Of a DNA stretch of 40,621 nt, positions 7,773 through 17,326 are shown in pieces (the stretch's first letter is position 1; each line of letters begins with the position of its first letter). The translations under genes and the position numbers were made by a program. Origin of the DNA: Clostridia bacterium (GTDB lineage: Bacteria > Bacillota > DSM-521 > Neomoorellales > SLTJ01); the NCBI GenBank assembly GCA_004347685.1, contig SLTJ01000024.1:1-40621 (forward strand), given 5' to 3'. The notes under the pieces are model-generated. The model had not been told where the DNA came from and did not search any database. It saw only the letters and a program-made list of their open reading frames with translations.

Positions 7773-9047
7773 TCACGCCAGGGATTTTTCCACGGCCGCC
7801 ACTGTCCGGTCAATGTCTTCCGGGGTATGGGCCAGGGAGATGAAGACGCTTTCAAACTGGGAAGGAGGCCAGTAGATTCCCCAGTTCAGGAGGCCACGGA
7901 AGAAGGCGGCAAAACGGTTGGTGTCGCTGGCCGTGGCGGCGGCGTAATCACCGACTGGGCCGGCGTGGAAAAAGAGGGTGAACAGGCTGCCGACGCGGTT
8001 CACCGTGCCTGGAATATTGTTTCGGGCCAGAGCCTGGCTTATCCCCTGCTCCATCCGCTCCCCCAGGGTTTCCAGCTTGTCGTATGTGTCTGGCCGGCGC
8101 AGTTCCTCGAGGGTGGCCAGCCCCGCAGCCACGGCCAGGGGGTTGCCGGAAAGGGTACCGGCTTGGTAGACCGGGCCGGCCGGGGCCACCATCTCCATGA
8201 TGTCCTTGCGGCCGCCGTAGGCTCCTACCGGCAGGCCACCCCCGATGATTTTGCCCAAACAGGTGAGGTCAGGCAGTACGCCATAACGTTCCTGGGCGCC
8301 GCCACGGGCGACGCGGAAGCCGGTTATCACCTCGTCAAATATAAGCAGGCTGCCGTATTCCTGCGTCAGCCGCCGCAGGCCGGGCAGGAACCCGGATGCC
8401 GGGGGGATACAGCCCATGTTGCCGGCCACGGGCTCTACGATGACGGCCGCGATCTCCTCCGGGTATTGGCGGAACAGGGCCTCGACGCTATCCAGATCGT
8501 TGTATTGTGCGGTGAGGGTTTCACGGGCAAAGGCTGCCGGCACGCCAGGACTGGAGGGTACGCCCAGAGTGAGGGCCCCGGAGCCTGCTTCCACCAGCAG
8601 GTAGTCAGCATGGCCGTGGTAGCAGCCGGCAAACTTGACGATCTTGTCCCGGCCGGTGTACGCCCGGGCCAGGCGCAGGGCGCTCATGGTCGCTTCGGTG
8701 CCGGAGTTCACCAGCCGCACCATCTCCACTGAAGGGACGGCCGCGATTATTTCCCCGGCCAGGAGCACTTCCAATTCCGTGGGCGCACCGAAGCTCGTCC
8801 CCACTTCAGCCAGGACCCTCCGTACGGCCTCTACTACCGGCTGCGGCCGGTGGCCGAGGATGAGGGGCCCCCAGGAGCAGACATAGTCAATGTATTCCCG
8901 GCCGTCGGCGTCCACCAGCCGGCTACCCCGACCGCTTTGGATAAACACCGGCTCTGCGCCTACGGCCCGGAAGGCCCGTACCGGGCTGTTGACGCCACCG
9001 GGAATAACTTCTTTTGCCCGGGCAAAAAGCTCACGGGATCTGTCCAT
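7773..9047 (-). CDS. hemL: Glutamate-1-semialdehyde 2,1-aminomutase
   Basis: HemL converts glutamate-1-semialdehyde to 5-aminolevulinate with PLP. The 424 residues match the family's length. The N-terminus has [12 protein letters not shown]. The cofactor pocket is shown by [37 protein letters not shown] and [16 protein letters not shown], whose Lys should form the Schiff base, followed by [12 protein letters not shown]. The ATG at 9047 follows GGAGGG by nine bases. It is the last gene of the haem cluster and is separated from ahbB by about 200 bases, so it may have its own signal. It converges with the broken epimerase. Confidence 0.95.
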   Translation of the reverse strand: MDRSRELFARAKEVIPGGVNSPVRAFRAVGAEPVFIQSGRGSRLVDADGREYIDYVCSWGPLILGHRPQPVVEAVRRVLAEVGTSFGAPTELEVLLAGEIIAAVPSVEMVRLVNSGTEATMSALRLARAYTGRDKIVKFAGCYHGHADYLLVEAGSGALTLGVPSSPGVPAAFARETLTAQYNDLDSVEALFRQYPEEIAAVIVEPVAGNMGCIPPASGFLPGLRRLTQEYGSLLIFDEVITGFRVARGGAQERYGVLPDLTCLGKIIGGGLPVGAYGGRKDIMEMVAPAGPVYQAGTLSGNPLAVAAGLATLEELRRPDTYDKLETLGERMEQGISQALARNNIPGTVNRVGSLFTLFFHAGPVGDYAAATASDTNRFAAFFRGLLNWGIYWPPSQFESVFISLAHTPEDIDRTVAAVEKSLA

Positions 9048-9190
9048 GCTTATCTTCCCTCCAGACAGAGACGCTTAATTGGGCGCGTTGATTTTTTCGA
9101 GCCGCCCTTCTCAGGGGCACTCCCCGGGCCACCAATGGTGGCACCAACAGAGGATGAAAACGGGTGAAGCGGGAGGCCCGGACTTTCAAT

Positions 9191-9226
9191 TTGGAACTTG
9201 CGCTAGATCGTTCCTACGAGTTCCAA
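9191..9226. other. Inverted repeat in the 205-bp gap between ahbB and hemL
   Basis: TTGGAACT (9191-9198) and AGTTCCAA (9219-9226) can pair around a 20-base loop. It is the clearest structure in the gap. I see no recognisable riboswitch or T-box core and no convincing terminator U tract. Confidence 0.35.
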
Positions 9227-9252
9227 CCTCTAACCTCTGTTTTCAAGCCGGG

Positions 9253-9717
9253 CTAAAAGTATGTCATGCTGGTCTTTTTCAGTTCGGCGGTGCTGAAGAG
9301 CGTCCGGTAGTTGCTTATCCCTACCCGGGCCGCCAGCTTAGCCGCTATTTCCTCACATTCTTCCCTGGCGGTGCCGTGGATCATGGCGTACAGGTTGTAC
9401 GGCCACTCGGGGGTGGCCGGCCGCTCGTAGCAGTGGGTCACCTCGGGGGCCGCTGCCAGTTCCTCACCTACCCTGGCCGCCTGTTCCGGCGGCACATGCC
9501 AGACTACCATGGCATTGGCGGCTATGCCTGCCTCGCGGTGGCGGATGATGCCGGCCAGGCGGCGGATCACCCCGCGGCTCATGAGCTTCCTGGTGGTTTC
9601 GATAAACTCATCTTCGGTCATACCGGCCTGCTCCGCCAGGGCCGCGAAGGGCCTGGGGGTTAAAGGCAGGTTTCCCTGCAGCAAAGAGATGACTTGTTTT
9701 TCCTGCTGGCTAAGCAC
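9253..9717 (-). CDS. ahbB: Sirohaem decarboxylase, AhbB subunit
   Basis: AhbA and AhbB together remove two acetate carboxyls from sirohaem to give 12,18-didecarboxysirohaem. This Lrp/AsnC-like fold protein (about 154 residues) has an N-terminal winged helix with LPLTPRPFAALAEQ and then the AhbB pattern RGVIRRLAGIIRHREAG, NAMVVWHVP, THCYERP and WPYNLYAMIHG. I favour the GTG at 9717: it sits after GGGAAG and its GTGCTTAG overlaps the ahbA stop. A TTG at 9741 is also open but lacks a good site. Separation from ordinary Lrp regulators rests on these core motifs and on the neighbouring ahb genes. Confidence 0.88.
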   Translation of the reverse strand: MLSQQEKQVISLLQGNLPLTPRPFAALAEQAGMTEDEFIETTRKLMSRGVIRRLAGIIRHREAGIAANAMVVWHVPPEQAARVGEELAAAPEVTHCYERPATPEWPYNLYAMIHGTAREECEEIAAKLAARVGISNYRTLFSTAELKKTSMTYF

Positions 9718-10177
9718 GGGCAGCTTCCCTTTCCAGGTCAAAATTAACCACTACCTTAAACAACCGCAGGGCCGGCAGGTTGAGCATCTCCTGAATACCG
9801 GTTTCTTCCTTGATCTGTTCGATAATCCGCTGCGCTTCCCGGGCTGATGGGCAGATCAGGGTAAACCAGACGTTGTACTCCCCTTCCCGGAGGTAATTAT
9901 GGGTTACCCCCGGGTAGCGGTTAATGACGGCCGCTACTTCGGTTACCCGGTCCTCCGGCACCTTCATGGCGCACAGGGTGCTAAAGAAATCCAGCTTCCG
10001 GGAATTAATTATGGCGCCCAGGCGGCGCAGGATGCCGCTTGCCTTCAGGGCTCCCAGGCGGTCGAGGACCTCGTCTTCGCCGATCCCCAGTTGTTCCCCG
10101 ATGGCCGCGTAGGGCCGGGGTACCACGGGAAAGCTTTTCTGCACCAGGGTAAGAAGTTTCCTGTCCAGGGCGTCCAC
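9710..10177 (-). CDS. ahbA: Sirohaem decarboxylase, AhbA subunit
   Basis: This is the partner of AhbB, with the same Lrp-like architecture. An N-terminal winged helix carries FPVVPRPYAAIGEQLG, followed by SGILRRLGAIINSRKL, VTHNYLREGEYNVWFTL and an ACT-like ferredoxin fold. NxWFTL is the AhbA equivalent of the AhbB WPYNLYAMIHG segment. The GTG at 10177 shares its first base with the ahbD stop TAG and has a GGGAGG site upstream, so I prefer it to the GTG at 10207. Overlaps on both sides indicate translational coupling, which suits a heterodimer. Confidence 0.88.
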   Translation of the reverse strand: MDALDRKLLTLVQKSFPVVPRPYAAIGEQLGIGEDEVLDRLGALKASGILRRLGAIINSRKLDFFSTLCAMKVPEDRVTEVAAVINRYPGVTHNYLREGEYNVWFTLICPSAREAQRIIEQIKEETGIQEMLNLPALRLFKVVVNFDLEREAARA

Positions 10178-11172
10178 TAGATCCCCCGCCTCCCGTGGTA
10201 GAGGCACCAGGGCTCCTCGGCCATATAATCCCCATCATGGTAGTAGTAGGCCCGGGCCCGGCAGCCGCCGCAAATTTTCCGGTAGCCGCACCTACCGCAC
10301 TCGCCGCCGTATTCCTGGGTGCGCAGCCTCTGGAAGACTTCGCTTTCCTGCCAGATGCGGCTGAAGGGTGTCTCCCGCACGTTGCCCACGGCGATGTTCA
10401 GGTAGGCGCACGGCTGCACGTCGCCCTTGGGTCCTATGATGCAGTAGGCAGTCCCGGCCAGGCAACCCCGCTCAAAGCGTACCGGGATGTTCAGTTGTTT
10501 GGCGATGCGCATGAACTGGGGCGCGCAGGTGGGCTTGAGCTCAATGTCCACTTCCTGCTGCTTGCGCAGGATGCGTTCCAACAGGCGCTCGTACTGCTCG
10601 GCGCGGAGGGATTCTTCTTCGATATTTACCGCCCGTCCGGTAGGCACCAGGAAGAAAATGTGATGCGCGCCGGCCCCGAGCCTAATGGCCAGGTCGGTGA
10701 TGGCTTCTACTTCGCCGTAATTCCATTCCATCACCGTGGTGTTGAGCTGCACTTTGACTTCAGCCTCGCGCAGGTAATGAACGGCCTGGACCGCCGCCTC
10801 CCAACCGCCGTTGAATTTGCGCAGGCGGTCGTGTTTCTCTGGGTCCACGCTGTCCAGGCTGATGCCCACGGCGGCCGCTCCTACCTGCTTTAGTTCCCTG
10901 GCCACCGCGCGGTCAATGAGGGTGCCGTTGCTGCCGAAGACCGGCCGCAGGCCCCGGGAACGGGCGTGAGCGACCAGGTCGAAAATGTCATCGCGCATGA
11001 AGGGCTCCCCGCCGCTGAAGATCATGATGTGGAAACCGGCCCGGGCGATCTCGTCCAGGAGGTCCTTGCCTTCGGCGGTGGAAAGCTCCTCCGCGGCTCG
11101 CGCTCCGGCGTCCCGGTAACAATGGTCGCAGAACATGTTGCACTGGTTGGTGGTGTTCCAGGAGATTATCAA
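10177..11172 (-). CDS. ahbD: AhbD, radical SAM haem synthase (Fe-coproporphyrin III decarboxylase)
   Basis: AhbD oxidatively decarboxylates two propionates of Fe-coproporphyrin III to vinyls, giving haem b. The N-terminal radical SAM cluster motif is CNMFCDHCY (CxxxCxxC), followed by IFSGGEP for SAM binding and GSNGTLI. The C-terminal SPASM region has nine or so further Cys, including CGRCGYRKICGGC and a last Cys near the end, for an auxiliary 4Fe-4S cluster. Length (331) fits. It begins with a TTG five bases after the hemB stop. It is separated from AhbC by its different N-terminus and by the extra terminal Cys. Confidence 0.88.
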   Translation of the reverse strand: MIISWNTTNQCNMFCDHCYRDAGARAAEELSTAEGKDLLDEIARAGFHIMIFSGGEPFMRDDIFDLVAHARSRGLRPVFGSNGTLIDRAVARELKQVGAAAVGISLDSVDPEKHDRLRKFNGGWEAAVQAVHYLREAEVKVQLNTTVMEWNYGEVEAITDLAIRLGAGAHHIFFLVPTGRAVNIEEESLRAEQYERLLERILRKQQEVDIELKPTCAPQFMRIAKQLNIPVRFERGCLAGTAYCIIGPKGDVQPCAYLNIAVGNVRETPFSRIWQESEVFQRLRTQEYGGECGRCGYRKICGGCRARAYYYHDGDYMAEEPWCLYHGRRGI

Positions 11173-11176
11173 GCTC

Positions 11177-12163
11177 TCAACCCTTTCCAGAATCCTGCAT
11201 CCACCTGGCTACGTCCTTAGCAAAGTAGGTTAGGATGAAATCGGCCCCGGCCCGCTTGATGGCCGTGAGGGTTTCCCAGACGATATTCTGTTCGTCCACG
11301 TAGCCGGCCGCAGCCGCCGCCTTGATCATGGCATATTCACCGCTAACATTGTAGGCGGCTATGGGGCAATTAAAATGCTCCCGGGCCAGATGGATGATGT
11401 CCAGATAGGCCAGGGCCGGCTTGACCATGACCATATCCGCCCCTTCTTCCAGGTCCAGGCTGATCTCCCGCATGGCTTCCCGGGCATTGCCGGGGTCCAT
11501 CTGGTAGGTGCGGCGGTCGCCGAAGGCCGGCGCGGACCCGGCTGCCTCGCGGAAGGGCCCGTAAAAGGCCGAGGCATATTTGGCAGCATAGGTTAAGATG
11601 GGCGTATCAATAAAGCCGTGGGCGTCAAGTTTTTCCCGGATGGCTTTGACCCGGCCGTCCATCATGTCCGAAGGGGCGACCACGTCGGCCCCGGCTTCGG
11701 CGTGGGAAAGGGCCGTGCGGGCAATGAACTCCAGGGTGGGGTCATTCAGCACGCGCTGGCCGTCCACCACGCCACAATGCCCGTGGGCCGTATACTCGCA
11801 CAGGCATACGTCGGTGATCACCAAGATTTCGGGAAAGCGGGCCTTGATGGCCTTGACCGCCTGCTGTACCGGGCCATCAGGATTCCAGGCCTCGGAGCCG
11901 ATATTATCCTTTTTCTCCGGGATGCCGAAGAGGATCACCCCCGGCAGGCGGAGTCCGGCCACTTCCTCCACCTCGTAGAGGAGCTGGTCCACCGAATACT
12001 GGTAGATGCCGGGCATGGCCTGCACCGGGTTTTTAACTCCCTGGCCGAAAATGACAAACAAGGGGTAAATCAGGTCCGCCGGGGTCAGGGTTGTTTCCCG
12101 CACCAGGCGCCGCAGGGTTTCACTTTGCCGCAGGCGCCGGGGCCGGTTAACCGGAAACGGCAC
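11177..12163 (-). CDS. hemB: Porphobilinogen synthase (5-aminolevulinate dehydratase)
   Basis: HemB condenses two 5-aminolevulinates into porphobilinogen. The 328 residues show the full set: PLFVIFG at the N-terminus, [14 protein letters not shown] with the three Cys of a zinc-type active site, the catalytic Lys in [15 protein letters not shown] and the Schiff-base Lys in [13 protein letters not shown], then [13 protein letters not shown]. The GTG at 12163 has AAGGAGGGG six bases before it, and the gene overlaps the end of ahbC by 17 bases. Placement between ahbC and ahbD shows early and late haem steps mixed in one transcript. Confidence 0.96.
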   Translation of the reverse strand: MPFPVNRPRRLRQSETLRRLVRETTLTPADLIYPLFVIFGQGVKNPVQAMPGIYQYSVDQLLYEVEEVAGLRLPGVILFGIPEKKDNIGSEAWNPDGPVQQAVKAIKARFPEILVITDVCLCEYTAHGHCGVVDGQRVLNDPTLEFIARTALSHAEAGADVVAPSDMMDGRVKAIREKLDAHGFIDTPILTYAAKYASAFYGPFREAAGSAPAFGDRRTYQMDPGNAREAMREISLDLEEGADMVMVKPALAYLDIIHLAREHFNCPIAAYNVSGEYAMIKAAAAAGYVDEQNIVWETLTAIKRAGADFILTYFAKDVARWMQDSGKG

Positions 12164-13349
12164 GGCTTTCCCCTCCTTCCAGCCCGATTTCGGCGTCGGT
12201 GAGGTAGCAGGCCGGGTCGGATTCCCAGAAATCGCCGCTTACGGCCTCGGCCCGGGCGCGGAAGTTGCCATTGCACAGGTCCAGCCACTGACAGAGGCGG
12301 CAGCGCCCCTTCAAGAGGGGCTTGCGGTCCTTCAGGCCGGCCAGGATGGGGTGGGTGGTATCGGTCCAGATCTCACCAAAGGGCCTTTCCCGCACGTTGC
12401 CCAGGGTGTGGTTCTGGGTAAACTGGTCCGGGTGGACGTTGCCGTACCAGTCCACCTCGGCAATGGCAATGCCGGTGCGGTTGCCGCCGTTGGCCCGCAG
12501 CAACTCCAGCACCTGACTTGCCCGGGCCGGGTTTTCGCGGCTCAACTTGAGATAGGTATACACACCGTCGGCATGGTTGTCCACGGTCAAAATTTCCTTC
12601 TCTAAACCCCGGCGGTGAAAATCCAGGGTGCGCTCCATGATCAGGTCCAGGGCGGCCCTGGTTTCGGCGTGGCTGATATCTTCACGCACCATGGCGCTGC
12701 CCCGGCCGCTGTACACCAGGTGGTAGAAGCAGACCCGGGGAATGCCCTCGGCCTCCACCAGGTCCAGGATGGCCCCCAGTTCGGCGTAGTTGTGGCGGTT
12801 AATGGTGAAGCGGAGGCCCACCCTCTGCCCCACTTCCAGGCAGTTGTGGATGCCCCGCAGGGCCAATTCAAAGGCCCCCTTCCTGCCCCGGAAACGGTCA
12901 TTGTTTTCCCCTATGCCGTCCAGGCTGATGCCGACATAGCCGACGCCGATTTCTTTGAGTTCCCTGGCCACCTGCGGGGTGATCAGGGTGCCGTTGGTGG
13001 AGATGGTAGAGCGAATGCCTTTTTTCCCCGCGTAGGCGGCCAGGTCGAGGAGATCGGGCCGGGTCAGAGGCTCTCCTCCGGAAAAAAGGATCACCGGTAC
13101 CTTGAAGGCCGCCAGGTCGTCAATGAAGGCTTTTGCCTCCTCTGTAGACAGTTCCCCGGCATACTTCTTGGCCTCAGAGTCCGAGTAGCAGTGAATGCAG
13201 TGCAGGTTGCAGGTGCGGGTACAGTTCCACACTACCACCGGCCCGCTGCCGCTGGTGGTTCCGTGGCGGCTCTGGCTAGAGCTGTGGTGGTAGCGCAGGC
13301 TGTCGCCGAAGTAATGGCTGTCGCACAGGAGCTTGGTCACGCTGATCAT
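12147..13349 (-). CDS. ahbC: AhbC, radical SAM 12,18-didecarboxysirohaem deacetylase
   Basis: AhbC removes the two remaining acetate side chains from didecarboxysirohaem to yield Fe-coproporphyrin III. The N-terminus [10 protein letters not shown] with GDSLRY is characteristic of this protein. The radical SAM motif is CNLHCIHCY (Cys 47, 51 and 54), followed by [12 protein letters not shown] and STNGTLI. The C-terminal SPASM part has [12 protein letters not shown] and a final Cys. Length is 400. The ATG at 13349 has only a modest ribosome site, but a promoter-like sequence lies about 90 bases upstream and could allow separate expression. Confidence 0.9.
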   Translation of the reverse strand: MISVTKLLCDSHYFGDSLRYHHSSSQSRHGTTSGSGPVVVWNCTRTCNLHCIHCYSDSEAKKYAGELSTEEAKAFIDDLAAFKVPVILFSGGEPLTRPDLLDLAAYAGKKGIRSTISTNGTLITPQVARELKEIGVGYVGISLDGIGENNDRFRGRKGAFELALRGIHNCLEVGQRVGLRFTINRHNYAELGAILDLVEAEGIPRVCFYHLVYSGRGSAMVREDISHAETRAALDLIMERTLDFHRRGLEKEILTVDNHADGVYTYLKLSRENPARASQVLELLRANGGNRTGIAIAEVDWYGNVHPDQFTQNHTLGNVRERPFGEIWTDTTHPILAGLKDRKPLLKGRCRLCQWLDLCNGNFRARAEAVSGDFWESDPACYLTDAEIGLEGGESRAVSG

Positions 13350-13435
13350 CTATCTGTTACCCCCGCTTCCAGGTCTGAGGTATCCCCCGTTTATATTGGG
13401 CTGGGCCGCCTGGCCCCGGCTCGCTCAGCCTCCTC

Positions 13436-13464
13436 ATTGTACCAGATCAAACACCCCCGGCCAA
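13436..13464 (-). promoter_or_regulatory. Possible internal promoter before ahbC
   Basis: On the minus strand TTGGCC (13459-13464) and TACAAT (13436-13441) are 17 bases apart. They lie in the 124-base gap between cobA-hemD and ahbC, the only sizeable gap inside the met8-to-ahbB run. Confidence 0.4.
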
Positions 13465-13473
13465 TGACTTACA

Positions 13474-15000
13474 TCACATTCCTTGAAAATAATTCACCAG
13501 GGCCCGGACCAGGCCGGGAATGGTATACTCGCTGGCCTCGACCGTAGGGGCCAGCCCGATGTCTTTCAAAGCCTGGCTGGTGACCGGGCCGATGGAGACC
13601 GCTGCTACCCCCCGCATGAGTTCCTTTACGTCCCCTCCGGCCAGGGCAGCGAAGTTGTAGGCGGTGGAGGAACTGGTAAATGTTACCGCGTCTATCCGGT
13701 GGATGGCCAGCAATTCCCGCAAGGCCGGGGCATTTTCCGCGGCCGGGAGGGTACGGTACACCGGCACTTCGTCCACGGTGGCGCCCAGGGAACGCAGTGA
13801 GTCAGGCAGTACCTCCCGGGCCACCTCGGCCCTGGCCAGCAGCAATTTACGGCCCTCCACACCGAACCGGGCCAGTTCTTCGAATAGACCCTCGGCCCGG
13901 TATTCCCGAGCCTGACAATCCACCCGTAACCCGAGGCGGCGCAGGCAAGCAGCCGTTTGGGGACCGATGGCGGCCAGCCTGGCGGTTCCCAGTTCCCGGA
14001 TGTCCCTTTGCTTTTCTGCCAGGAAGCGGCGGAAAAAGAAGTCTACGCCGTTGGCGCTGGTAAAGATCAACCAGGCATACGTCGCTATCTGTTCCATGGC
14101 CCGGTCTACGGCCGCGTAAGCATCGCCGGGGGCGGTGAATTTGATCACCGGCACCTCCACGGCCTCGGCCCCCAGAGCCTCCAGTTCCCGGGTCAGGATA
14201 CTCGCCTGGTGCCTGGCCCGGGTGACGAGCACGCGGCGGCCGAAGAGTTCCTGGCGTTCGGCCCAGGCCAATTTTTCCCGCAGGCCGGCCACTTCTCCGA
14301 CTATGATGGTGGCCGGATTGGTTATGCCGGCTGCCGCTACCCGGTCGGCGATATCGGCCAGGGTGCCTTCCACCACTCTTTGTTCCGGCGTTGTCCCCCG
14401 GTAAATGACGGCCACCGGCGTCTGCAGGCTTCGGCCGTGGCGCACCAGTTCGGTGGCGATCCGGGGCAGGTTCTGTACCCCCATGAGGAATACCAAGGTG
14501 CCGGCACCAGTAGCGAGCTTATCCCAAGCGATGCTGGAATCTTCCTTGCCCGGCTCCTCATTCCCGGTGATAAAGGCCACGGAAGAGGTGAAATGCCGGT
14601 GGGTGAGAGGGATGCCGGCGTAGGCCGGGGCGGCGATGGCCGAGGTAATACCTGGCACTACCCGGTAGGGTATGCCTGCCTCGGCCAGGGTCTGGATCTC
14701 CTCGCCGCCGCGGCCGAAAACAAAGGGGTCTCCTCCTTTTAACCTTACCACCCGCAAGCCGGCCCGGGCCTTCTCCACCAGCAGGGCGTTGATTTCGTCT
14801 TGGCGGAGGGTATGCCGCTCGGGAGACTTGCCCACATAAATAAGCTCCGCCGCAGGCGGGGCCAGATTAAGCAGCTTCACATTCACCAGACGGTCGTAGA
14901 TTACCACGTCCGCCTGTTCCAGGGCCTCTTTGCCCTTGAGGGTAAGCAGACCCGCGTCGCCCGGGCCGGCTCCCACCAGGTATACGCTTCCTTGCTTCAA
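13474..15000 (-). CDS. cobA-hemD: Fused uroporphyrinogen-III C-methyltransferase and uroporphyrinogen-III synthase
   Basis: One 508-residue chain carries two activities. Residues 1 to about 245 are CobA/SUMT, which methylates uroporphyrinogen III twice to precorrin-2: VYLVGAGPGDAGLLTLKG, VVRLKGGDPFVFGRGGEE, GIPLTHR and the GTLVFLMGV region. Residues from about 255 on are HemD, which closes hydroxymethylbilane to uroporphyrinogen III: VLVTRARHQASILTRELEALGA, FTSANGVDFFF, AIGPQTAA and VTFTSSST. The fusion is common in clostridia. The TTG start overlaps the hemC stop as TTGA. Joining the two steps favours flow to sirohaem rather than protohaem by the classical route. Confidence 0.94.
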   Translation of the reverse strand: MKQGSVYLVGAGPGDAGLLTLKGKEALEQADVVIYDRLVNVKLLNLAPPAAELIYVGKSPERHTLRQDEINALLVEKARAGLRVVRLKGGDPFVFGRGGEEIQTLAEAGIPYRVVPGITSAIAAPAYAGIPLTHRHFTSSVAFITGNEEPGKEDSSIAWDKLATGAGTLVFLMGVQNLPRIATELVRHGRSLQTPVAVIYRGTTPEQRVVEGTLADIADRVAAAGITNPATIIVGEVAGLREKLAWAERQELFGRRVLVTRARHQASILTRELEALGAEAVEVPVIKFTAPGDAYAAVDRAMEQIATYAWLIFTSANGVDFFFRRFLAEKQRDIRELGTARLAAIGPQTAACLRRLGLRVDCQAREYRAEGLFEELARFGVEGRKLLLARAEVAREVLPDSLRSLGATVDEVPVYRTLPAAENAPALRELLAIHRIDAVTFTSSSTAYNFAALAGGDVKELMRGVAAVSIGPVTSQALKDIGLAPTVEASEYTIPGLVRALVNYFQGM

Positions 15001-15935
15001 GCTCCTCCCCCTCCCGCGGCTGTCCTGCCGGCGATGCGGGCCAGGATCTGCCCGCCGCCCCGGGCCACCAGCGTTGCGGCCAGTTGTCGCCCCAGCTCTT
15101 TTGCTTCCGCCACCGGGCCGCGTTTTTCCTCCCGGAGTAATTCACGTCCCTCCAGATCGGCAATAACTCCCTGCAGGCAAAGCTGTCCATGGTCGTCAGC
15201 CTGGGCCAGGGCCCCGATTGGGACCTGACAGCCACCGCCAAGACTGGCCAGAAAGGCCCGCTCGGCCGCCACCATCAGGGCTGTAGCCTCGTGGTGCAGG
15301 GGCTGCAGCATGGTTATGATTTCCCTGTTATCTGCCCGGCCTTCAATGGCCAGTGCCCCCTGTCCAACCGCGGGCAGACAGATCGCGTACGGCAGCGAGT
15401 CTTTGATCCTTTCCTGCCACCCCAGGCGCAAGACCCCCGCGGCCGCCAGGATGATCCCGTCAAGTCCGCTTTTCTGCATCTTTTCCCACCTGGTAGTCAG
15501 GTTACCCCGTAAATCCACCAGTTCCAGGTCCGGCCGCCAGTACCACAATTGAGCCTTGCGCCGGAGGCTGCTGGTACCTATTCTCGCTCCCCGGGGCAAA
15601 CTGGTCAGGGTGAGATTCTGGTCGGACAGCAGCACGTCCTGCGGATCCTCCCTGGCCGTGATGGCCATGACGGTCAGGCCCTCAGGCAGCTCGGTAGGCA
15701 GGTCCTTGAGACTATGGACAGCCATGTCAATCCGCCCGTCCAGCAAGGCTGTTTCCAGCTCCTTGGTAAACAGCCCTTTGCCGCCAATGCGGGCCAGGGG
15801 CACGTCCAGCATCTTATCGCCAGTGGTCTTGATGGTCTCGACGCGCCATGAAAGATCGGGATAAAGCCGGGCCAGCCTTTCCTTGACCCAGTTGGTCTGC
15901 CACAGAGCCAGTTCGCTGCCCCGTGTCCCCAGCAC
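14997..15935 (-). CDS. hemC: Hydroxymethylbilane synthase (porphobilinogen deaminase)
   Basis: HemC polymerises four porphobilinogens on a dipyrromethane cofactor. Typical segments are LGTRGSELALWQTNWV, the KGLFTKELE loop, DMAVHSLKDLPTELPEGL, REDPQDVLLS, IGTSSLRRKAQL and LRGNLTTRWEKM. The cofactor-attaching Cys is in SLGGGCQVPIGA. Length (312) is normal. The GTG start shares one base with the hemA stop TAG, and the stop overlaps cobA-hemD. Confidence 0.96.
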   Translation of the reverse strand: MLGTRGSELALWQTNWVKERLARLYPDLSWRVETIKTTGDKMLDVPLARIGGKGLFTKELETALLDGRIDMAVHSLKDLPTELPEGLTVMAITAREDPQDVLLSDQNLTLTSLPRGARIGTSSLRRKAQLWYWRPDLELVDLRGNLTTRWEKMQKSGLDGIILAAAGVLRLGWQERIKDSLPYAICLPAVGQGALAIEGRADNREIITMLQPLHHEATALMVAAERAFLASLGGGCQVPIGALAQADDHGQLCLQGVIADLEGRELLREEKRGPVAEAKELGRQLAATLVARGGGQILARIAGRTAAGGGGA

Positions 15936-17326
15936 TATGGTTGAGCGCCGCAGTTTTTGCCCCTTCCTTCCGGCAGTGTCTTCTCGCCAGCGGAGGATCC
16001 ACCCCTGCCGGCCTCTTCACCTGCCGCCGGCCCGCTCACCAATTCCTGCTCTGGCTGCGCATTAACCTCCAGGGCAAACACCTTTTGGATTATTTCCGCG
16101 TAGAAATGTCCCTGGTGCTGGCCGGCATAGTCCTTCAGGTTGACTATCGGCGTGTGCAGAAGTTGGTTCACAATGGAGCTGGCCATGGAACTGATGACTT
16201 TCTGTTGCCGTGGTGTCAGCGGGGCCAGTTTATTAAAGGCCTTGGCCAGTTCCGCTTCTTTAATGCTATTGGCCCGCTCCTTCAGGGCTACGATAGTAGG
16301 CACTACTGAAAGTGAGCTCAACCAGTTGAGAAAAACATCAACTTCATCGGCGATAATGGTTTCCGCTACCTCAGCCGCCCTTTTCCTGGCTTCCAGGCTT
16401 TCGCTGACCACGTTCGCCAGGTCGTCAATGTCGTAGAGGCTGACCCCCGGTATTTCCCCTACTTCTGGATCCACATCCCGGGGTACCGCAATGTCAATGA
16501 TGAGCACCGGCCGGTCCGGCCTGTCGCCCATAGCCTTTTTTACCTCAGCGGCGTGCACGACGGTGTGGCTGGCTCCGGTGCAACTGATGACGATGTCAGC
16601 CAGGGCCAGGTGTTCGGACAACCGGTCAAACTTCACGGCCTGGCCGTGAAATTCACGGGCCAATTCCTGGGCCCGGGTAAAGGAGCGGTTGCTCACCAGT
16701 ACGCCGGCAGCCCCACCGTTCACTAAGTATTTTACCGCTAAAGTGCTCATTTTGCCAGCCCCGATGACCAGGACGTTTTTGCCATCAAGCTGGCCGAAGA
16801 TATTGCGGGCCAACTCCACGGCCGCGTAGCTGATGGAAACGGTATTATGGTCAATTTGGGTTTCGGTGCGCACCCTTTTGCCCACGGTGATGGCCTGCTG
16901 GAAAAGGGTATTCAGGATGCCGTTGCTGGCTCCCTGCTCGCGGGCTGTCTGGTAAGCATCGCGTACTTGCGCGAGGATTTGCGCCTCTCCCAGGATCATG
17001 GAATCGAGGCCGGACGCCACCCGGAACAGGTGGTAAACGGCATCATACAAGGAATGAACATACAGGTGCTGCCGGATCTGCCTGGCCGGCAGCCCGCTTT
17101 TTTGAGCGAAAAACCGGTACAGGTGCTCCGTAGCTGCCTTGACATCCCGGGCAGCAGCGTAGATTTCAGTGCGGTTGCAGGTGGAGAGGACCACGCAGCC
17201 TTCCACGGAAGGGTGTCCCCGCAGGAAAATAAAGGCGTTGCTCAAGGCGCTGCCCGAGAGGGCCATTTTCTCGCGCACCTCCACCGGGGCCGTGCGGTGG
17301 TTTAACCCAATGGCGAGGATATACAC
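15935..17326 (-). CDS. hemA: Glutamyl-tRNA reductase
   Basis: HemA reduces glutamyl-tRNA to glutamate-1-semialdehyde, the first committed step. The catalytic domain has LNHRTAPVEVRE and the active Cys in LSTCNRTEIYA. The NADPH domain has LVIGAGKMSTLAVKYL and SNRSFTRAQELA. The dimerisation helices near the C-terminus contain TPRQQKVISSMASSIVNQLLH. The last 50 residues (Gly/Glu/Pro-rich, 463 in total) are an unstructured extension compared with typical 420-450 residue members. It overlaps met8 by 25 bases at its start, a GTG, and hemC at its end. Confidence 0.96.
   Translation of the reverse strand: MYILAIGLNHRTAPVEVREKMALSGSALSNAFIFLRGHPSVEGCVVLSTCNRTEIYAAARDVKAATEHLYRFFAQKSGLPARQIRQHLYVHSLYDAVYHLFRVASGLDSMILGEAQILAQVRDAYQTAREQGASNGILNTLFQQAITVGKRVRTETQIDHNTVSISYAAVELARNIFGQLDGKNVLVIGAGKMSTLAVKYLVNGGAAGVLVSNRSFTRAQELAREFHGQAVKFDRLSEHLALADIVISCTGASHTVVHAAEVKKAMGDRPDRPVLIIDIAVPRDVDPEVGEIPGVSLYDIDDLANVVSESLEARKRAAEVAETIIADEVDVFLNWLSSLSVVPTIVALKERANSIKEAELAKAFNKLAPLTPRQQKVISSMASSIVNQLLHTPIVNLKDYAGQHQGHFYAEIIQKVFALEVNAQPEQELVSGPAAGEEAGRGGSSAGEKTLPEGRGKNCGAQP

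Noticed and set aside
9048-9252. T-box or other riboswitch before hemL
   Set aside because: GGTGGC-like segments and a hairpin are present, but no T-box core sequence or terminator/antiterminator pair could be built.
12615-13547. Long plus-strand open frame across ahbC
   Set aside because: It is the opposite strand of a well-supported gene in GC-rich DNA and has no protein-like motifs or ribosome site.
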